A stretch of 64,000 nt of DNA from Chryseobacterium panacisoli. Lineage in GTDB: Bacteria > Bacteroidota > Bacteroidia > Flavobacteriales > Weeksellaceae. Both the position numbers and the translations under genes were made by a program. The notes beneath the pieces were generated by a model. That model was given only the letters and a program-made list of their open reading frames with translations, was not told where the DNA came from and searched no databases. This document shows positions 16,678-25,332 of this stretch, piece after piece. Location: contig NZ_VTRU01000001.1 of NCBI RefSeq assembly GCF_008274625.1, positions 558,001 to 622,000 of the forward strand, given 5' to 3'. Within the stretch, counting starts at the first letter, position 1, and each line of letters starts with the position of its first letter.

Positions 16678-16685
16678 TATTTTTG
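16678..16685 (+). promoter_or_regulatory. -7 promoter box of the VOC gene
   Basis: TATTTTTG fits TAnnTTTG and ends 29 bases before the ATG at 16715. Confidence 0.5.
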
Positions 16686-16714
16686 ATCAGAATTGATGCT
16701 TAAAAAACTAATTT

Positions 16715-17095
16715 ATGGAAATTAAAAACCTTGACCATCTTGTTTTAACTGTGGCAGACATTGATAAAACGATTGCATTTTATACAGATGTCATGGGATT
16801 TGAGGCCGTTGTTTTTGGAGAAAACAGAAAGGCGCTCATCTTTGGAAATCAAAAGATCAATCTGCATCAGAAAGGATATGAATTTGAGCCTAAAGCAGAG
16901 ACTCCAACCTGTGGTTCTGCTGATCTTTGCTTTATTGCACAGACAGATATTCATGAGGTGATGGAAGAACTGAAACTGAAAAATATAAAAATCATTGAAG
17001 GGATTGTAGACAGAACCGGAGCTACAGGTAAAATAAAATCGGTTTATTTCCGTGATCCGGATCAGAATCTTATTGAAGTAAGCAATCACCATTAA
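16715..17095 (+). CDS. VOC-superfamily (glyoxalase-like) protein
   Basis: The 126 residues form one glyoxalase/bleomycin-resistance module pair. Putative metal ligands are His in LDHLVLTV (residue 8), His in INLHQKG near 52, and Glu in NLIEVSNHH near the end. GSADLCFI and RDPDQNLIEVS are hallmarks. The protein is close in pattern to the small VOC proteins annotated as virulence-associated or YaeR-like. It could be a lyase, dioxygenase or binding protein; the substrate is unknown. It is a single gene with its own promoter. Confidence 0.88.
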   Translation: MEIKNLDHLVLTVADIDKTIAFYTDVMGFEAVVFGENRKALIFGNQKINLHQKGYEFEPKAETPTCGSADLCFIAQTDIHEVMEELKLKNIKIIEGIVDRTGATGKIKSVYFRDPDQNLIEVSNHH

Positions 17096-17251
17096 CATAC
17101 ACTACTCTATATCAGCCGTTTACTATTCATTTTAAAAGATTTGATGGACTACAATTTTTAAAATAAAAATCAGCAGTATAAAATTCATATAAAATTTGCA
17201 AAAACCATTGAGAAAATCTATTTAATCCTTTATTTTTTGAATTTAAAGCCT

Positions 17252-17259
17252 TAATTTTG
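17252..17259 (+). promoter_or_regulatory. -7 promoter box of the secreted protein gene at 17304
   Basis: TAATTTTG fits TAnnTTTG. Transcription would start near 17263, which argues against the in-frame GTG at 17262 as the start codon. Confidence 0.55.
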
Positions 17260-17303
17260 CAGTGAAATTCAGAAAATCCGGATTCTTTCAACAGGTTATG
17301 TAC

Positions 17304-18068
17304 ATGAAAAAAATGATGATCGGGCTTGCTTTAGCCTTATCCATTACTATTTGGGGGCAAAAAACTCCTGCAAAAGCAAACAATCTGACACCCTACAGTT
17401 ATCAGACTTTTAATTGTGATAATAAAGGGTACTTTGATTCGGCTAAATACAAAAAAGAAGAAATAGACGGAGTCAATAAGCTTTTGTACCAGTTCAATGG
17501 GGTTGTATTTGACACCCGCCCTGTTTTTAAACTTTCCCAGCTTGAAGAAATCCGCCAAAACAGAGAAGCTTACTTACAGGACCTTGAAAAGCAGTATGAG
17601 GAAAAGAAAAAGGAATTGTACAGCCTTAAAGTCATTGATCTTCCAAGATGGAAAAAATTAATGGAAGAAACCATTGATTCTTTTGAAAATGAATACCAGC
17701 TGAATAAAGAAGAAATCCTTGCTTATTCTGATCCTTCCACCCTTAGAAACAGTAAATATTACAATACCTGCAGAGAACAGATTGATGCCATCTCTTCTCC
17801 AGACAGAGAAAAGATGTTTATTGCATGGAAAAATTATACTGAGCTTAAGAGTAAAAATAATGCTGATCCGAAAAGCGTAATGGCAAGATTTGATGCCAAA
17901 ATGAATGATCCGCAGAAAGAAGATTATGCACTGATAGACCTTATCGGTCTTGGCTTTCACAACTGTGCCAACAGCAGTTTCAGACAGAAACGTGAAGATG
18001 AGGTAACCTCTTACAAGGATTTTGATAAAATCTTTACAAAGTTGAAAAGAACTTGTGATGAGCCATAG
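17304..18068 (+). CDS. Secreted hypothetical protein
   Basis: The start at 17304 (MKKMMIGLALALSITIWGQ) gives a signal peptide with likely cleavage after WGQ, followed by about 235 residues; an ATG six bases earlier is also possible. The mature part is highly charged. It has a long helical segment (RQNREAYLQDLEKQYEEKKKE) and four scattered cysteines (NCDNKG, NTCREQ, HNCANS, RTCDEP) that could form disulfides in the periplasm. No family is recognised. It is followed by a terminator and then an aspartic protease-like gene. Confidence 0.75.
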   Translation: MKKMMIGLALALSITIWGQKTPAKANNLTPYSYQTFNCDNKGYFDSAKYKKEEIDGVNKLLYQFNGVVFDTRPVFKLSQLEEIRQNREAYLQDLEKQYEEKKKELYSLKVIDLPRWKKLMEETIDSFENEYQLNKEEILAYSDPSTLRNSKYYNTCREQIDAISSPDREKMFIAWKNYTELKSKNNADPKSVMARFDAKMNDPQKEDYALIDLIGLGFHNCANSSFRQKREDEVTSYKDFDKIFTKLKRTCDEP

Positions 18069-18110
18069 GCTGATTCAAAAATTGAAAGATTTAATTATTA
18101 AAAATATAAT

Positions 18111-18141
18111 AACAGTACTCAGATTGGGTACTGTTTTTTAT
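18111..18141 (+). terminator. Terminator after the secreted protein gene
   Basis: The stem AACAGTAC (18111-18118) / GTACTGTT (18128-18135) is followed by a T-run. Confidence 0.8.
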
Positions 18142-18255
18142 TTGCTGATCTTTTATTGAGAACGGTTAAGAAACGGTTAAAAGAGGGTTAATAGCCTGTT
18201 ATTTCTTTGTGGAAGCCACGATTACAATTATTTTCGTTTATATAAAACTAATTCC

Positions 18256-19152
18256 ATGAAACTCATTGTTATTTTTCTGATCTTGTTATTTTCGATAGCA
18301 ACGTCAGCCCAAAAGGGGCCCATTATCCTTCCTTTTTCCCTGGAAAATAATTCCGTTTACATCTATTGCAAAGTCAATAAAACTGACAGTATAAAATTTC
18401 TTTTCGATACAGGTGCCGATGGTTCCGTCATCAATATCAATGCAAAGAAAAAAATACCCCTTGCTATTGATGGGCAGTCTGAAAACAAAGGTTCAAACGG
18501 GGTAAATACCGTTGATTACAGCAGCCACAATACGGTGCAGTTTGGGGATATCCAGAAGAAAGAGATCCTGCTTACTCTTATACCCTATGATTCTGCCAAT
18601 TTTGACGGGGTTTTCGGAACAGACCTTATGAAAGGAAAAATCATTGAACTTGATTATCATAAAAAAGAAATCCGGTTTTACGAAGAAAATGACCGGTCTA
18701 TTGATTTAGCGGGATATGAAAGGCTAAGGCTTCACATGATTGACAACTATCCTGCTGTAGAAAGCAGTCTAATAATGAATGGTAAAGAATATTCAGGATT
18801 TTTCGGACTTGACAGCGGAGCGGATGATGTTCTTACGATAGCTTCTCCTTTTGCCGAAAATAACGGGTTGGCAAAAATGATGAAAACCATAGGCAAAGCT
18901 ACAGCAAGAGGTTCTGATGGTTCAGTGTATGAAATGCCTGTAGTGCTTTGTCCGGCTGCAAAATTCGCCCAAAAATATCTTTATAACCTCCCGATTACAC
19001 TCTCACGCTCTACAGAAGGAATTGATGCAACGGAAAAAATGGCGGGATTTTTTGGCAATCAGTTTTTAAAAAGATTTGACACCGTTATTGATTTTAAGAA
19101 CGGATTTATTTATTTTAAACTTAATAAAAATCTGTATTCTGGGTTTAATTAA
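18256..19152 (+). CDS. Exported retropepsin-like aspartic protease family protein
   Basis: The protein has 298 residues with a signal peptide (MKLIVIFLILLFSIATSAQ). Two related halves each carry an aspartic protease triad: F-D-T-G-A at residues 50-54 and L-D-S-G-A at 185-189. The hydrophobic-hydrophobic-Gly element appears as FDGVFGTDLM and AGFFGNQFLK. The duplicated DTG/DSG layout resembles a pepsin-like monomer made of retroviral-type halves. It is likely periplasmic or surface-exposed. Enzyme activity is inferred from the two Asp residues only. Confidence 0.82.
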   Translation: MKLIVIFLILLFSIATSAQKGPIILPFSLENNSVYIYCKVNKTDSIKFLFDTGADGSVININAKKKIPLAIDGQSENKGSNGVNTVDYSSHNTVQFGDIQKKEILLTLIPYDSANFDGVFGTDLMKGKIIELDYHKKEIRFYEENDRSIDLAGYERLRLHMIDNYPAVESSLIMNGKEYSGFFGLDSGADDVLTIASPFAENNGLAKMMKTIGKATARGSDGSVYEMPVVLCPAAKFAQKYLYNLPITLSRSTEGIDATEKMAGFFGNQFLKRFDTVIDFKNGFIYFKLNKNLYSGFN

Positions 19153-19268
19153 CTCTAAGGGTTAACTATACAAATTCTACCTGTCTGTACCTACGATAAT
19201 TTTTTCACTTTACAGTCTACGAAATAAATTAATAATGAATAAGTTATGGTTTTTTGAATTTAATTGCT

Positions 19269-19276
19269 TAATTTTG
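19269..19276 (+). promoter_or_regulatory. -7 promoter box of the J-domain gene
   Basis: TAATTTTG fits TAnnTTTG and ends 25 bases before the ATG at 19302. Confidence 0.55.
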
Positions 19277-19301
19277 CACCCCGAAAATAAGGGTTAGAGA
19301 T

Positions 19302-19748
19302 ATGAAAAAAATTGGTGAACACAGAACACTTCTTGGAGTAGATAAAAATGTTACTTTAAAAGAATTAAAGACTATTTACAGAAATGTGATGAAAGATACA
19401 CATCCTGATAAATTCATTAATGATGAAGCCGGAAAAATAGAAGCTGAAGAAAAAAGCAAGTCTGTGATTGAAGCATATCACTTTTTGGTAAGCATTAATT
19501 CTGAAACGCAGGATAAATATAAAGAAGAATACACAGAAACGACTACAAAATCTAATATTCAGGATTTTTATCTTGAAAAATCAATTTTGACTGTTCAACA
19601 TTTGAATGGAAACATGTATGAGTATATGGGAGTTCCAAGAAATACCTACATCAAGATGGTCAATGCTGATTCACCAAGCCGTTTTGCAAGAAGACATATC
19701 TACGGAAACTTTGTCTACAGAAAGTCCGGAGAGGCTATGGCAGAATAA
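19302..19748 (+). CDS. J-domain protein fused to a KTSC domain
   Basis: The 148-residue protein has an N-terminal J domain (residues about 7-65) with the His-Pro-Asp triad at 34-36 in KDTHPDKF, which stimulates Hsp70 ATPase activity. A C-terminal KTSC domain (about 85-141) shows the MYEYMGVPRNTYIKMVNADSP then RHIYGNFVYRK pattern. KTSC domains are small and of unclear function, sometimes found with RNA-modifying or lysyl-tRNA synthetase proteins. The fusion suggests that KTSC guides DnaK to a specific client. It has its own promoter and terminator. Confidence 0.88.
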   Translation: MKKIGEHRTLLGVDKNVTLKELKTIYRNVMKDTHPDKFINDEAGKIEAEEKSKSVIEAYHFLVSINSETQDKYKEEYTETTTKSNIQDFYLEKSILTVQHLNGNMYEYMGVPRNTYIKMVNADSPSRFARRHIYGNFVYRKSGEAMAE

Positions 19749-19770
19749 TTTCTTTCAGATATAATATATA

Positions 19771-19802
19771 AAGGCTTCCTGTGTATACGGGAAGCCTTTT
19801 TT
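19771..19802 (+). terminator. Terminator of the J-KTSC gene
   Basis: The stem AAGGCTTCC (19771-19779) / GGAAGCCTT (19790-19798) is followed by a T-run. Confidence 0.85.
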
Positions 19803-19826
19803 ATGACCGGAATTCTCAATGGATTT

Positions 19827-20897
19827 TTATCTCTTTTGAAATACCTTTTTATGGGTTCCATCTTCATATTCCAGAATGATTATCTGATCTTTGGTATCGG
19901 GAGAAATTTTCTTCCCTGATATATCATAAACATTCTTTATTTTCTTACTTTTGATTTTATCCAGATTTTCATGTGTTGATAATGTAGGCATAGGAGTAGT
20001 GGCCACCATGTCTCCTAAAAAATAATAAGGTCCCCAAAAAAGATGGGTTAAGCTCTCAGCATATGTACCGATATTGAATTTCAGCAACCTGATTTCATTC
20101 TGTGAACTTATGGTACCTACAAGTTCGTTGGTAACTCCCAGGAAACATAAGTTACTGATTCCCTCATCCACCTCTGTAAAGGTTGTGGAAAGCACATTGG
20201 AACTGACCAGGTTACCAGTGGATAATTGATAAGATTCTATAGTAAACACTATATTTCCTGAAACAGTATTCTGCTTTGTAACATAAAGCTTCTGATTTAC
20301 AGGCACAATACTGGTATAACCTGCTGAAGGTAAATTGAATGATGTTTCACTCCCTGTTGTAATGTTATATTTAACAATTTTACTATTCACCAAAAGTACA
20401 AGTTCGTTGGTTTCCTGGCAAAAGGCAAAATCCGAAAAACCGCTAAGGGAAGGCGTTGTATAAATATGTTCAGAAATAAGATTTCCTGTTAGTTTATTAA
20501 ATTCACACACAGAAACAATATTGGAAGAACTTTCTTTAACAGCAAATAATCTTCCGTTAGCCATGGCAACATTTACATACAGTTCTGCGGTATTGGCAGG
20601 CCAAGGAAGCTGTAATGATGAAAATGTATCATTTCCGACATTATATTTACCCAATACATTCAAACTTGAATTAAGAGTAAAAATCATGTTTGAAGAAGAG
20701 TCGAATGATGCACTGCCAATATTTGAACTGCCATTACTGAACAAATAGTTTGATGACATTTGTGCCCCGCTGTTATTATTCAGTTTATTCATATAATCGT
20801 ACATGACGTTATTAGAATAACTTGTCATTGTACAGTATAAGTTCTGCGCACCCATGTTAGTGCAATACAATAAAGATAGCAAAATTAATTTTTTCAT
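19827..20897 (-). CDS. Secreted beta-propeller-like protein with a T9SS-type tail
   Basis: The protein has 356 residues. A signal peptide (MKKLILLSLLYCTNMGAQ) is followed by about 280 residues of repeated beta-strand and Gly/Ser/Asn-rich turns (for example NTAELYVNVAMANGRLF and TNELVLLVNSKIVKYN). This spacing looks like blades of a beta-propeller. The end (VYDISGKKI, then IILEYEDGTHKKVFQKR) resembles a type A T9SS sorting domain, so the protein is probably delivered to the cell surface. No catalytic motif is visible. The gene stands alone. Confidence 0.75.
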   Translation of the reverse strand: MKKLILLSLLYCTNMGAQNLYCTMTSYSNNVMYDYMNKLNNNSGAQMSSNYLFSNGSSNIGSASFDSSSNMIFTLNSSLNVLGKYNVGNDTFSSLQLPWPANTAELYVNVAMANGRLFAVKESSSNIVSVCEFNKLTGNLISEHIYTTPSLSGFSDFAFCQETNELVLLVNSKIVKYNITTGSETSFNLPSAGYTSIVPVNQKLYVTKQNTVSGNIVFTIESYQLSTGNLVSSNVLSTTFTEVDEGISNLCFLGVTNELVGTISSQNEIRLLKFNIGTYAESLTHLFWGPYYFLGDMVATTPMPTLSTHENLDKIKSKKIKNVYDISGKKISPDTKDQIIILEYEDGTHKKVFQKR

Positions 20898-21012
20898 TTG
20901 TGTTTATAATTTTTATAGGTTTTCAAAATTTGCCTAAATGTGTCCAATGTAAAACAATGGATGGCAAATATACTTTAAAAATAATTATTAGAAATCACCG
21001 GGAATTACAAAC

Positions 21013-21039
21013 AAAAAGCGCCTCAGAAAATCTGAGGCA
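21013..21039 (-). terminator. Terminator of the RND efflux operon
   Basis: The stem GCCTCAGA (21020-21027) / TCTGAGGC (21031-21038) is followed by TTTTT on the minus strand. It lies 27 bases after the RND permease stop. Confidence 0.85.
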
Positions 21040-21065
21040 CTTTCGGTCAATTAAAGGTTTAATTT

Positions 21066-24000
21066 TTATTTATCTAAATGCTTCGGAGTAAATCCGTCTT
21101 CATTCAGTTCTCTGTGTACATACTCTGCTTTCATTTCAGCTTCATAGTCTACTTTGGTATCTTTACCCATTCTGCGTAGAACAGAGTCAAATAGAGAGTA
21201 AACTACCGGTACAATGATCAAGGTAAGGAATAAAGACGATGTCAAACCACCGATTACTACCCATGCAAGACCTTTGTTCATCTCAGCTCCTGCACCAGTT
21301 GCCAATGCGATCGGTAACATACCGAAGATCATCGCAATCGTTGTCATCAGGATCGGACGAAGACGTGCGTGGTTGGCTTGTACTAAGGCATCGTGGGTAT
21401 TAGCACCCGCGGCTTTTCTTGCATTGGTAAAGTCAACGATAAGGATCGCATTCTTCGCTACCAGACCAATCAACATGATCATCCCTAACATGGTGAAGAT
21501 GTTCAGTGAGTTGGCTGTTAGTGCAAGAATCACCATAACTCCGATCATCGCTAACGGAATTGAGAACAATACCACGAAAGGATATACGAAACTGTCATAT
21601 AGTGAAACCATTACCAGGTATACCAATACGATAGCTGCCAATAAAGCAATTCCTAACGTACCGAAACCTTCCTGCTGGTTCTCCATATCTCCACTCCAGA
21701 TATAATCTACACCTACAGGTTTTTTGGTGCTGTTCATGAACTGGTTTGCCCACTCATTAGCTACGTCCCCTACCGGTCTACCTACTGCTTTTGCTCTTAC
21801 TTTTACAGAAGGAGATTTATCTCTACGTTCAAGTAAGCTTGGTCCTGAACCCATTTTCACTTCAGCAAACTGGCTTAAACGAACCTGCTGCCCCTGAGGG
21901 TTTGTAAACATAAGGTTTTTAACATCATCAATGGATTGTCTGTTGACGTCTCCAAAACGGATATTAATATCATATTCATATTCTCCGGCTCTGAATTTCC
22001 CGTCTGTGTTTCCGTTGAATGCAGTCTGCATTGTCTGTCCTACACTTGAAAGATTTAAACCTAGAGAAGACATTTTATCTCTGTCAATACTTACCTGAAC
22101 TTCCGGGCTCCCTGTATCTGTTGATAATTCCGCATCTACAGCTCCGGGAACTTTCTTCAGTAGTTCTAAGATTCTTGTTGCTTCTTTTACAGCGGTAGCG
22201 TTATCAGCAGCGGTTACTACCATTTCAATAGGAGCATTTTCAGCACCCATGATACCGATTGGAGCTGTTTTAAACTCAACTCCTGTGAATTTCTCCTCTA
22301 ACTGCCTTTTTATTTTCGCCGCTTTGATATTGGTACTTTCAGAACGTTCAGACTTATCTGTTAAGTTTACCTGAACTTCAGATTGATAAGTGGTTGCCTG
22401 CGCTCCACCAAAACCTGTAGACTGCTGTCCAACGGTTGTAATAAGGTCTACAACATCTTTATCATTTCTTAAAAACTTCTCAACATCTAATGTTAACTGG
22501 TTTGTTTTTTCAACGGTTGCATCTTTTGATAATTCCATTTGTACAAGGAACTGACCACGATCGATTGGCGGGAAGAATTCACCTCCAATGAAACCAAATG
22601 CTACCAGCATAAATGAACTGATTAAGACAATGAATGTAATAACCACTGTTGATATTCTTCTTAAGGTCGTTTTCAGACACCATTCAAGGATACCTGTGAT
22701 CCAGTGTGTAAACTTGTCGATTAATCCTTCAAACCAAAGAATGAATTTTTCAAACCAGTTTTTACCTGTCAAATGTTCCAATTTACCGAATCTTGATGAT
22801 AACCAAGGAATGATGGTAAATGAAGCCAGCAATGATAATAGGGTTGCAATAACTACCGTGACGCAGAACTGTGCCAGGATATTGGCCACAAGACCTGAAC
22901 TCATTGCAATCGGCAAGAATACCACCACAATTACCAATGTAATCGCAGCAACGGTAAATCCAATTTCTGAAGCTCCGTCATACGCAGCTCTGATTTTACT
23001 TTTACCCATCTCCATGTGACGGTAAATGTTCTCCAGCACTACGATCGCATCATCCACAAGGATACCTACCACAAGGGATAATCCCAGTAAGCTCATCAGG
23101 TTCAAAGTATATCCCATTAAGTTCATTCCGATGAACGCTGCCACCAATGAAGCCGGGATAGAAACCATTACAATAAACGCGTTTCTGATACTGTGAAGGA
23201 ATAATAACATCACAATTGCCACAAGGATAATCGCTAAGAATAAGTCGAAAATAACGTGGTTTGCTGATTCAAGGGTAAATTCTGTAGTATCGTTTACGAT
23301 TTTTACTTTTACTCCCTGAACTTTGTATGCTTCTTCTACTGTTTTAATTGTTTTCTGAACACTTTCAGATACCGCAACGGCATTCGCATCAGATTGTTTT
23401 TTAACCTGCATCAAAATAGTTGGGAACTGGTTGAATCTCGCTACTTTTTCAACATCTTTCTGAGAGTCAAAAACGGTTGCAATATCAGACAAACGTACCT
23501 GAGCTCCATTTTTATTGGAAACTACAAGATTGTTCATTTCTTCAGTAGACTTATACTTTCCTGATAATCTGATCGTAGATTTTGTAGTTCTCGTTTTCAA
23601 ACTTCCTGTAGGGAAGTCAAGGTTTGAGGAAAGAATTGACTGTTGTACGTCTCCGATTGAAAGTCCGTACCCCTGCAGTTTTTTCTCATCAAGGTTCACC
23701 TGAATTTCTCTCTCCTGTCCACCTACAAGGTCAACCTGGGCCACACCGTTTACACGGGAGAAAATAGGTTCAATCTTTTTATCCAGTAAGTCATAAAGGT
23801 CCTTACTGTTCAGCTTATCAGATGAAATACTCATCGTGATAATTGGTAGATCATCTAAAGAGAATTTATTCAGAGAGGGTGCTTTCACGTCATCCGGAAG
23901 GTCTGCAAGGATAGCATTTACCTTTCTCTGGGCATCATTCAAAGCGTAGTCTACATCGGCACCATCGTTCAGCTGAACCATGATTACGGATAAACTCTCA

Positions 24001-24254
24001 TATGAAGAAGATTCTACTTTTTTTACGTTTTCCAGGGAACCTACGGCATCTTCAATCTTTCGGGTCACGGATGTTTCCACCTCTGCAGGTGAAGCTCCCG
24101 GATACACCGTAGAAATTGTTACCATGTTGGTTTCAAACTTCGGAATCAATTCGTATCCCATGAGCGTATAACTCAGGATACCTCCCAGCGTCAGAATTGT
24201 AAATAATACAATTACCAGCGAGGGTCTTTTAATCGATATTTCTGCTAACTTCAT
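21066..24254 (-). CDS. RND efflux permease (HAE-1/AcrB-like)
   Basis: With 1062 residues and about 12 membrane segments this is a full-length RND pump. The N-terminal MKLAEISIKRPSLVIVLFTIL, the porter-domain motif PGASPAEVETSVTRKIEDAV, and the membrane motif GILVDDAIVVLENIYRHM with the paired aspartates of the proton relay are all present. The second half repeats the plan (GLVAKNAILIVDFTN). It uses the proton gradient to expel drugs or other compounds from the periplasm. It is the last gene of a four-gene operon, after the regulator, the outer-membrane channel and the adaptor. The substrate range cannot be read from sequence. Confidence 0.96.
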   Translation of the reverse strand: MKLAEISIKRPSLVIVLFTILTLGGILSYTLMGYELIPKFETNMVTISTVYPGASPAEVETSVTRKIEDAVGSLENVKKVESSSYESLSVIMVQLNDGADVDYALNDAQRKVNAILADLPDDVKAPSLNKFSLDDLPIITMSISSDKLNSKDLYDLLDKKIEPIFSRVNGVAQVDLVGGQEREIQVNLDEKKLQGYGLSIGDVQQSILSSNLDFPTGSLKTRTTKSTIRLSGKYKSTEEMNNLVVSNKNGAQVRLSDIATVFDSQKDVEKVARFNQFPTILMQVKKQSDANAVAVSESVQKTIKTVEEAYKVQGVKVKIVNDTTEFTLESANHVIFDLFLAIILVAIVMLLFLHSIRNAFIVMVSIPASLVAAFIGMNLMGYTLNLMSLLGLSLVVGILVDDAIVVLENIYRHMEMGKSKIRAAYDGASEIGFTVAAITLVIVVVFLPIAMSSGLVANILAQFCVTVVIATLLSLLASFTIIPWLSSRFGKLEHLTGKNWFEKFILWFEGLIDKFTHWITGILEWCLKTTLRRISTVVITFIVLISSFMLVAFGFIGGEFFPPIDRGQFLVQMELSKDATVEKTNQLTLDVEKFLRNDKDVVDLITTVGQQSTGFGGAQATTYQSEVQVNLTDKSERSESTNIKAAKIKRQLEEKFTGVEFKTAPIGIMGAENAPIEMVVTAADNATAVKEATRILELLKKVPGAVDAELSTDTGSPEVQVSIDRDKMSSLGLNLSSVGQTMQTAFNGNTDGKFRAGEYEYDINIRFGDVNRQSIDDVKNLMFTNPQGQQVRLSQFAEVKMGSGPSLLERRDKSPSVKVRAKAVGRPVGDVANEWANQFMNSTKKPVGVDYIWSGDMENQQEGFGTLGIALLAAIVLVYLVMVSLYDSFVYPFVVLFSIPLAMIGVMVILALTANSLNIFTMLGMIMLIGLVAKNAILIVDFTNARKAAGANTHDALVQANHARLRPILMTTIAMIFGMLPIALATGAGAEMNKGLAWVVIGGLTSSLFLTLIIVPVVYSLFDSVLRRMGKDTKVDYEAEMKAEYVHRELNEDGFTPKHLDK

Positions 24255-24261
24255 AGATCTG

Positions 24262-25323
24262 CTACTTTATAATGTTCACTTTAGATCCGTTATCCAGGTT
24301 GATCTGTCCGCTGGTTACTACCTGCTCTCCTCCATTCAGTCCACTTAGAACCTGAACTTTATCTCCGTAAACTTTTCCGATGGTTACTTTAATCAATTTA
24401 GCAACACCATTCTGAACAACGAATAATTGTCCTGAACTTACTCCGTTTACAAAGGCTTCTGCAGGAACCGTCATCATATTCTGAGTTTCTGCACCATTAT
24501 TTGTACTGAATTTAGCTGTTGCGTACATCCCCGCTTTTAGGTTTCCTCTGTTCTGAACTTCAATTTCCACAGGGAAATTCAAAGAAGCATCACTTTTAGG
24601 AGCGATAAATGTAATTCTACCTGCGAAAGAATCTTCAGGCAAAACATTTACTTTAATCGGAACTTCCTGACCTAACTGGATTTTCCCGATCTGGCTCTCA
24701 TCCACTAAAACAGAAAGTTTTAAGCTGTTGATATTAACGATTTCAAACATAGAAGTTCCTACTGAAACAACTGTTCCGGGTTCTACCAACTTTTTATTGA
24801 TTGTTCCGCTGATACCTGCACGGATGCTGGTGTCATTCACTCTTACTCCCTGAGCTTTCACAGCTGCCTGTGCATTTTTCAGCTGAAGTCTTGAGTTATC
24901 AACCTGTTGTTTTGTAACACCTCCTGTTTTAAAGGCATTTTCATAACGCTGATTATCGATAATCGCATTTTGCAAATTATTCTGAGCCTGTGTAACATCC
25001 ACTTCGATAGCGTCTCTCTTGATCGTTGCCAACACCTGGCCTGCACTTACTCTTGAACCTTCTTTTACCAAAACGCTTACAATACGTCCGGCAATTTCAG
25101 AGGATTGGTTCATTTCCTGCTTAGGAATGAAAGTCCCGTTGGCAGAGTAATCTGTATCAATATTTTCTCTTGTAACGGTTACAATATTAACATTGATTTT
25201 ATCTACCTGCTTGGCAACTTCTTTTACTTCCTGCGTCTGCTTTTCTTTGTTCCCGGCAATCTTGTAAGCGGCTAAACCTACCAGTACTGCTGCTACGATG
25301 ATATATATTAAAGTTTTTTTCAT
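24262..25323 (-). CDS. RND periplasmic adaptor (membrane fusion protein, AcrA-like)
   Basis: The 353-residue protein has an N-terminal signal anchor (LIYIIVAAVLVGLAAYKIAG). It continues with a lipoyl/barrel-sandwich half (GRIVSVLVKEGSRVSAGQVLATI), a short helical hairpin, and the matching half (IRAGISGTINKKLVEPGTVVS), then a beta-barrel and membrane-proximal domain (VLSGLNGGEQVVTSGQINL). It links the inner-membrane pump to the outer-membrane channel. It is 7 bases from the permease gene and 9 bases from the TolC-like gene. There is no lipobox Cys, so it is anchored by its N-terminal helix. Confidence 0.95.
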   Translation of the reverse strand: MKKTLIYIIVAAVLVGLAAYKIAGNKEKQTQEVKEVAKQVDKINVNIVTVTRENIDTDYSANGTFIPKQEMNQSSEIAGRIVSVLVKEGSRVSAGQVLATIKRDAIEVDVTQAQNNLQNAIIDNQRYENAFKTGGVTKQQVDNSRLQLKNAQAAVKAQGVRVNDTSIRAGISGTINKKLVEPGTVVSVGTSMFEIVNINSLKLSVLVDESQIGKIQLGQEVPIKVNVLPEDSFAGRITFIAPKSDASLNFPVEIEVQNRGNLKAGMYATAKFSTNNGAETQNMMTVPAEAFVNGVSSGQLFVVQNGVAKLIKVTIGKVYGDKVQVLSGLNGGEQVVTSGQINLDNGSKVNIIK

Positions 25324-25332
25324 TTTAGTTTA

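Noticed and set aside
21214..24171. Several plus-strand frames up to 163 codons
   Set aside because: They are antisense to the RND permease gene.
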